From Acidimicrobiaceae bacterium (GTDB lineage: Bacteria > Actinomycetota > Acidimicrobiia > Acidimicrobiales > Acidimicrobiaceae): a stretch of DNA of 9,831 bases. Positions 6,617-9,831 of this stretch are shown one piece after another. Under the pieces are notes generated by a model. That model saw nothing but the letters and a program-made list of their open reading frames with translations. It ran no database searches and was not told the DNA's origin. The translations under genes and the position numbers were made by a program. Location of the stretch: contig JABEUP010000066.1 in NCBI GenBank assembly GCA_013044365.1, forward strand, positions 1-9,831. Reading direction: 5' to 3'. How positions within the stretch are numbered: position 1 is the stretch's first letter; every line of letters starts with the position of its first letter.

Positions 6617-7303
6617 TCAAGGGAGACTCTTCAAATACGCTTTGACGTCGTCTATGTCGACAAGATCCCCATATTTCTGGTTCATGTCGAACAAGCTCAT
6701 CCAGTGTGATGCTTCAAACCTATCGAAACAACACTCGCCGATAATGCCCACCGCAAATCCCGCTGTGCATGCATCCACGACTGTTGACCTGACACACCCG
6801 CTGGTGGCCTCGCCGCAAACTAAAACCGTGTCCCGGTTCTGCGACCTCAAAATGATCTCCAGCGAAGTTCCCTGGAAAGCACTCGGAGTCGATTTTTCGA
6901 TGATCGTATCCTCGGGAAACGGAGCAATTTCTCCGGCAATATCATACGGGCCGGGACCGTCGCCTTTTGGACTGATCACCGTGGAACCTTTTCGATTCCA
7001 CGGTGTCGGTCTCCGTCCGAAAGAGGTGGTGTAGAAAACAGGTATACCGGCACTACGAGCAGAATCGAGCAGGTTGACAGTACGGTCTATAGCCTCCCAA
7101 CCACTCATACCACACGCGGATGGCCAGTTTTTCACTGCCTCTAAAATGTCCATACGTGGATATCCAAGGGCGGCGTAATAGTCATCTACAATCAACAAGG
7201 CAGGGCGATCACCTAGCCCGAAGGGCTTCTTCTTGGCCCAGGACGTTGCCGCAATCAAAGCATTGTCATTCTCGGTTAGAAATCTTCTCCAACCTTCCTC
7301 CAT
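6617..7303 (-). CDS. Isochorismatase-family cysteine hydrolase (N-carbamoylsarcosine/maleamate amidase-like)
   Basis: This 228-residue cysteine hydrolase has the catalytic triad of the isochorismatase-like amidase superfamily: Asp40 (ALLIVDDYY), Lys137 (IIEKSTPSAF) and Cys170 in GEATSGCVRSTVVDA. The last motif is characteristic of N-carbamoylsarcosine amidases and of the maleamate amidase NicF. The C-terminal SLFDMNQKYGDLV (203-215) also fits that subgroup. The reaction is probably hydrolysis of a C-N amide or ureide bond, releasing ammonia, rather than isochorismate cleavage. An aromatic-rich insert around residues 42-70 contains YPRMDILEAVKNWPSACG and may shape the substrate pocket. The start is well supported by AAAGGGGGC about 7 bases upstream. 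The gene follows the binding-protein gene by 53 bases and precedes UbiD. An unusual hairpin-forming repeat lies inside its coding sequence at 6977-7005. Confidence 0.93.
   Translation of the reverse strand: MEEGWRRFLTENDNALIAATSWAKKKPFGLGDRPALLIVDDYYAALGYPRMDILEAVKNWPSACGMSGWEAIDRTVNLLDSARSAGIPVFYTTSFGRRPTPWNRKGSTVISPKGDGPGPYDIAGEIAPFPEDTIIEKSTPSAFQGTSLEIILRSQNRDTVLVCGEATSGCVRSTVVDACTAGFAVGIIGECCFDRFEASHWMSLFDMNQKYGDLVDIDDVKAYLKSLP
6977..7005. repeat. Perfect 10-base inverted repeat inside the isochorismatase-like gene
   Basis: CACCGTGGAA (6977-6986) is the exact reverse complement of TTCCACGGTG (6996-7005), with a 9-base loop between. The mRNA could form a 10-pair stem at codons for roughly residues 100-109. 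No T-run follows in the direction of transcription, so it is not an intrinsic terminator. It may be chance or an mRNA structure. Confidence 0.6.
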
Positions 7304-7356
7304 CAGGTTTGCCCCCTTTCAAATGAGCTGACGGCGACAACTTAGCCTGGAAAATG

Positions 7357-8418
7357 TTAACCAGCCGAATTCGTGGCATTCTGAGCAAATGTGTTATCGA
7401 TGTACTGGGTTACGTCAGCAGGCGCAGTCTTCTTCGCCTTAGCCGCGGCACGGGTGAAAGCATCCTGAATCAATGAAGTTTTGACAACTGGTGTCTTGGT
7501 CCACACATTCAGAAAGAAGTTGTAGGCGTATTTTGCAAGAGCAGGGTCAGTCACACCACTGTCGGCCTCAATGGCAGCGATCGTCTTGTTCGGGTGATCG
7601 TGGATAAAGGCCAGGTTTTGTGCCTCGGCATTTGCCCAGCGCTGCAGGACCGTTGGATTAGCCTTGGCGTATGCTGCGGTTACGGTGTAGCTACCCACTG
7701 CAAATGGAAGGTTTGAAAGATCAGCGATCTTCACAAATCCCTTGGCACCAGTTGATGTACCCTGGGGAGGCTGCGTCAGAAGTGCATTAGCCGAACCACT
7801 CTCAAGTGCTGAAACCATCCCGGGGATACTGCCGGTATAAACTCTCTTAACTGAGGTTTCTGGAATATTGTTCTTAGCCAAAAGCGCGGTAAGCCCAAAA
7901 TCGCTCTCTGAATCAGGCGCAGAAAGCGCAACTTTCTTTCCCACGATTCCCTGGACGGACTTGATTGAGGCATCACCCCACATTTCGAGGTTGTAGGTGC
8001 CTTCGGAGAGTCCAATGAACTGAAGCGGAATACCCTTGAGGATCGCTGCAGCGGTATCGTCGGCAACACCGACTCCGATCTGCACGCTGCCACCAACTAA
8101 GGCCGGAACCAGCTGGGAACTTGTATTCAACTTGACCAATTTGACGTTCAAGCCGTTCTTGGCAAATATTCCATCGAGGATACCAACATAAATATCGGCA
8201 TAGCCAGCCCCAATCGCCGTGTCACCTATTGTTATCGAAATTGGCGCAGATGCAGCCGTGGTAGTCGTGGCCCCGGCCTTGGCTGCAGTTGTTGTCGCTG
8301 ATGACGATCCGGAACTGCCACAAGCAGAGGTAATAAGTGCCAAAGCCAGAACTCCGCTGGATGCGGAAGCTGTGTGCACAATCTTTGACCTAGAAATTCT
8401 CTTCATTTTCTCCTTCAT
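7357..8418 (-). CDS. ABC transporter substrate-binding lipoprotein, NMT1/SsuA/TauA-like
   Basis: This 353-residue extracytoplasmic binding protein would deliver a ligand to the neighbouring permease. It has a basic N-terminus (MKEKMKRISRSKIV), a hydrophobic segment GVLALALIT (22-30) and a lipobox-like LITSAC with Cys33. The residue three before the cysteine is Thr, where Leu/Val/Ile is usual. A Ser/Thr/Ala-rich linker follows (about 34-58), then the binding fold begins at ISITIGDTAIGAGYADIYVG. IFAKNGLNVKLVKL and LVGGSVQIGVGVADD fit periplasmic-binding-protein NMT1/SsuA domains. An in-frame ATG at 8406 preceded by AAGGAG could be the true start, losing only MKEK and giving MKRISRSKIV; the first start has AAGGAT/AGGA just upstream. 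The gene begins 3 bases after the permease stop. The family binds taurine, sulfonates, thiamine precursors or aromatic acids. Given the enzymes downstream, an aromatic or heterocyclic acid is the best guess. Confidence 0.9.
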   Translation of the reverse strand: MKEKMKRISRSKIVHTASASSGVLALALITSACGSSGSSSATTTAAKAGATTTTAASAPISITIGDTAIGAGYADIYVGILDGIFAKNGLNVKLVKLNTSSQLVPALVGGSVQIGVGVADDTAAAILKGIPLQFIGLSEGTYNLEMWGDASIKSVQGIVGKKVALSAPDSESDFGLTALLAKNNIPETSVKRVYTGSIPGMVSALESGSANALLTQPPQGTSTGAKGFVKIADLSNLPFAVGSYTVTAAYAKANPTVLQRWANAEAQNLAFIHDHPNKTIAAIEADSGVTDPALAKYAYNFFLNVWTKTPVVKTSLIQDAFTRAAAKAKKTAPADVTQYIDNTFAQNATNSAG

Positions 8419-8421
8419 TTC

Positions 8422-9258
8422 CTATCCTTGAGACCAGTGGGTAAATCTACGCTCGATGCGCCCAATAAAGCGCGTGAGCACAACTGCTACGACAGCCATG
8501 ATAAAAATCCCCGCCATCGCAGTATCCATATCGAAATTTGATGTAGCAACCTGGACGAAATACCCCAAACCACCACCTGACAAAAAGAACTCGGCGACAA
8601 TCGCCCCGACTAAAGCCCGGGCAATAGATAGTCGAATTCCAGTCAAGATGTAGGGGAGCGTCGCAGGAAATAGAACCGAGCGGTAGAAAGTCCACCTTCC
8701 CGCGCAGCACATCTTTGCAACTCTTATGTAATCAGTGTTCAGGTTACGCACGCCAGCCGTTGTATTTATTATCAACGGCATAGTGGCCGCCCATATAACC
8801 AGCAAAACTCTTGACTGTTGCCCGATGCCGAACCAGAAGATAATAACGGGTAGAAATAATACATATGGAACTGAGTTGAGAACGTTGATTATCGGCTCAG
8901 TCATGTCATATAGAGCAGTTACCCTCCCCAATATCAGCCCCAGTGGAATGGAAATCACCAAGGTGATCAGCATTCCCCAGCCAACCTCCTGGGCGGTAAC
9001 TCCAAGCGGACCCCAAATCTGACCACTCGAGAACAGTGAGACCTCGGCCTTTATAACCCGAATCGGATCACTTGCGATTGTCACGTTCACCAATCCGAGC
9101 GTGGCCGTGATCTGCCACGCCGCAAGAACTATGACGACACCCAAGATCCCATAAACCACCTTAGAGTGCGACCGTCCCCACACCAACCAGACCGGTTCTT
9201 TCCTTGGCCCGTAAGAGTTATCCAGAGAAAAGGACTCATCAGTTTTTGTAAGACTCAT
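8422..9258 (-). CDS. ABC transporter permease, TauC/SsuC-like (BPD_transp_1)
   Basis: This 278-residue inner-membrane permease has about six predicted hydrophobic segments: roughly 35-55, 92-112, 128-146, 150-168, 210-226 and 243-263. The EAA-type cytoplasmic loop that contacts the ATPase is visible at about 169-200 (GVRNLNTDYIRVAKMCCAG, then WTFYRSVLFPATLPYI). VPYVLFLPVIIFWFGIG (130-146) is typical of nitrate/sulfonate/taurine-type permeases. Its start overlaps the ATPase stop as ATGA, with GAGG about 7 bases upstream, and its end lies 3 bases before the binding-protein gene. It should form the channel with the adjacent ATPase and binding protein. Confidence 0.95.
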   Translation of the reverse strand: MSLTKTDESFSLDNSYGPRKEPVWLVWGRSHSKVVYGILGVVIVLAAWQITATLGLVNVTIASDPIRVIKAEVSLFSSGQIWGPLGVTAQEVGWGMLITLVISIPLGLILGRVTALYDMTEPIINVLNSVPYVLFLPVIIFWFGIGQQSRVLLVIWAATMPLIINTTAGVRNLNTDYIRVAKMCCAGRWTFYRSVLFPATLPYILTGIRLSIARALVGAIVAEFFLSGGGLGYFVQVATSNFDMDTAMAGIFIMAVVAVVLTRFIGRIERRFTHWSQG

Positions 9259-9831
9259 TCCGAGACCTCATTGGTTATCGGTTCCATACCAGATTCGGCC
9301 CCACCGCTAGCTGAGTAAAGCTCCTTTAGGACACGGTCCTGGTAAGTAACATATTGCGTGCTGCGCTTGTGTTCTGGCAAGCGGGGCCGGGGAAGATCAA
9401 TTGAAATATCAGCAGCAAGCGATGCCGGTGCTTTTGAAAAAACGAGTATTCGATCTGCCAGATAAACTGCCTCCTCTACATCGTGGGTTATGAATAAAGC
9501 ATTCCTGGATTCGCCAAGGTCTGCGGCCTGCCAAACATTCACTAATTCCTGCTGCATAGTGCCCCGTGTCTGTGCATCCAAGGCACCAAAAGGTTCATCA
9601 AGCAAAAGGAGCTCCGGCCGGGTTACCAGGGCACGGGCAAGATTCACTCGTTGCTTCATTCCACCGGACAGCTCGTGAGGATAACTGTCCATTACTCCTT
9701 TCAAGCCGACGAGGTCAAGAAGATCATCAGCCCTGTGTTTTGTCTCTGCGGTCAATATATGTTGTGACTGCAGAGCGAACAGAACATTGTCTCTAACATT
9801 CCTCCACGGGAAGAGCGACGGACTCTGAAAC
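9255..9831 (-). CDS. ABC transporter ATP-binding protein, TauB/SsuB-like, C-terminal part (start beyond window)
   Basis: The minus-strand frame is open from the window edge to a stop at 9255, giving 191 residues of an ATPase that is normally about 250-270. It opens with FQSPSLFPWRNV, the Q-loop region of nitrate/sulfonate/taurine-type ATPases. It continues with the signature LSGGMKQR, Walker B LLLLDEPFGALD and the switch histidine in ITHDVEEAVYLADR. The Walker A loop lies outside the window. A TTG at 9755 is not the true start, because conserved sequence continues upstream of it. The gene ends in a 4-base overlap with the permease gene. It energises uptake for the adjacent permease and binding protein. 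Confidence 0.95.
   Translation of the reverse strand, partial: FQSPSLFPWRNVRDNVLFALQSQHILTAETKHRADDLLDLVGLKGVMDSYPHELSGGMKQRVNLARALVTRPELLLLDEPFGALDAQTRGTMQQELVNVWQAADLGESRNALFITHDVEEAVYLADRILVFSKAPASLAADISIDLPRPRLPEHKRSTQYVTYQDRVLKELYSASGGAESGMEPITNEVSE

Noticed and set aside
6977..7005. Inverted repeat as an intrinsic terminator
   Set aside because: It lies inside a gene, and no T-run follows in the direction of transcription.
7304..7356. Separate regulatory element between the binding-protein and amidase genes
   Set aside because: Only a good ribosome site is visible; there is no convincing hairpin or promoter.
7776..8096. Second minus-strand frame within the binding-protein gene
   Set aside because: It is a frame-shifted shadow of the lipoprotein gene with no family features.
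9753..9755. TTG at 9755 as the start of the ATPase
   Set aside because: Conserved Q-loop sequence (FQSPSLFPW) continues in the same frame upstream to the window edge.

Overview
The window is a piece of one long catabolic gene cluster. All eleven genes that can be supported lie on the minus strand, so the cluster is read from the right edge (9831) to the left edge (1). Both edge genes run out of the window. I saw no RNA genes, mobile elements, CRISPR array or origin. No gap between genes exceeds about 125 bases. The host is probably a bacterium of moderate GC content. The solute-binding lipoprotein carries a long Ser/Thr/Ala-rich linker after its lipid cysteine, a style common in Actinobacteria, including Acidimicrobiia-like lineages. 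That placement is an inference and is weak.

Transport block (7357-9831): the 3' part of a TauB/SsuB-type ABC ATPase, its membrane permease, and an NMT1/SsuA-like substrate-binding lipoprotein. Together they form an importer of the kind used for small organic acids, sulfonates or heterocycles. Enzyme block 1 (5106-7303): an isochorismatase-family amidohydrolase resembling N-carbamoylsarcosine amidase and maleamate amidase, then a UbiD-family prenylated-FMN decarboxylase with its R-E-E catalytic residues. A 123-base gap with several short palindromes follows, then a GntR/FCD-type regulator (4116-4982).

Enzyme block 2 (1-4119): an ACMSD-like amidohydrolase_2 metal enzyme, an alpha/beta hydrolase, and the three subunits of a molybdenum hydroxylase (xanthine dehydrogenase/CO dehydrogenase family) in the order FAD, 2Fe-2S, molybdopterin. 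Only the first 266 residues of the molybdopterin subunit are present. From the regulator to the molybdopterin subunit, neighbouring genes overlap by 4-8 bases or are separated by only 4, so they are probably co-transcribed and translationally coupled.

Working model (inference): the ABC system imports an aromatic or N-heterocyclic carboxylate. The molybdenum hydroxylase hydroxylates the ring with water-derived oxygen. One or both decarboxylase-type enzymes (UbiD and ACMSD-like) remove carboxyl groups. After ring opening, the alpha/beta hydrolase and the isochorismatase-like amidase hydrolyse ester, formyl or amide products. The enzyme classes resemble those of nicotinate/picolinate breakdown (Nic/Pic pathways), and also partly furoate/furandicarboxylate breakdown (Hmf). 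This exact combination matches neither pathway as I know them, and no ring-cleaving dioxygenase, CoA ligase or UbiX is in the window.
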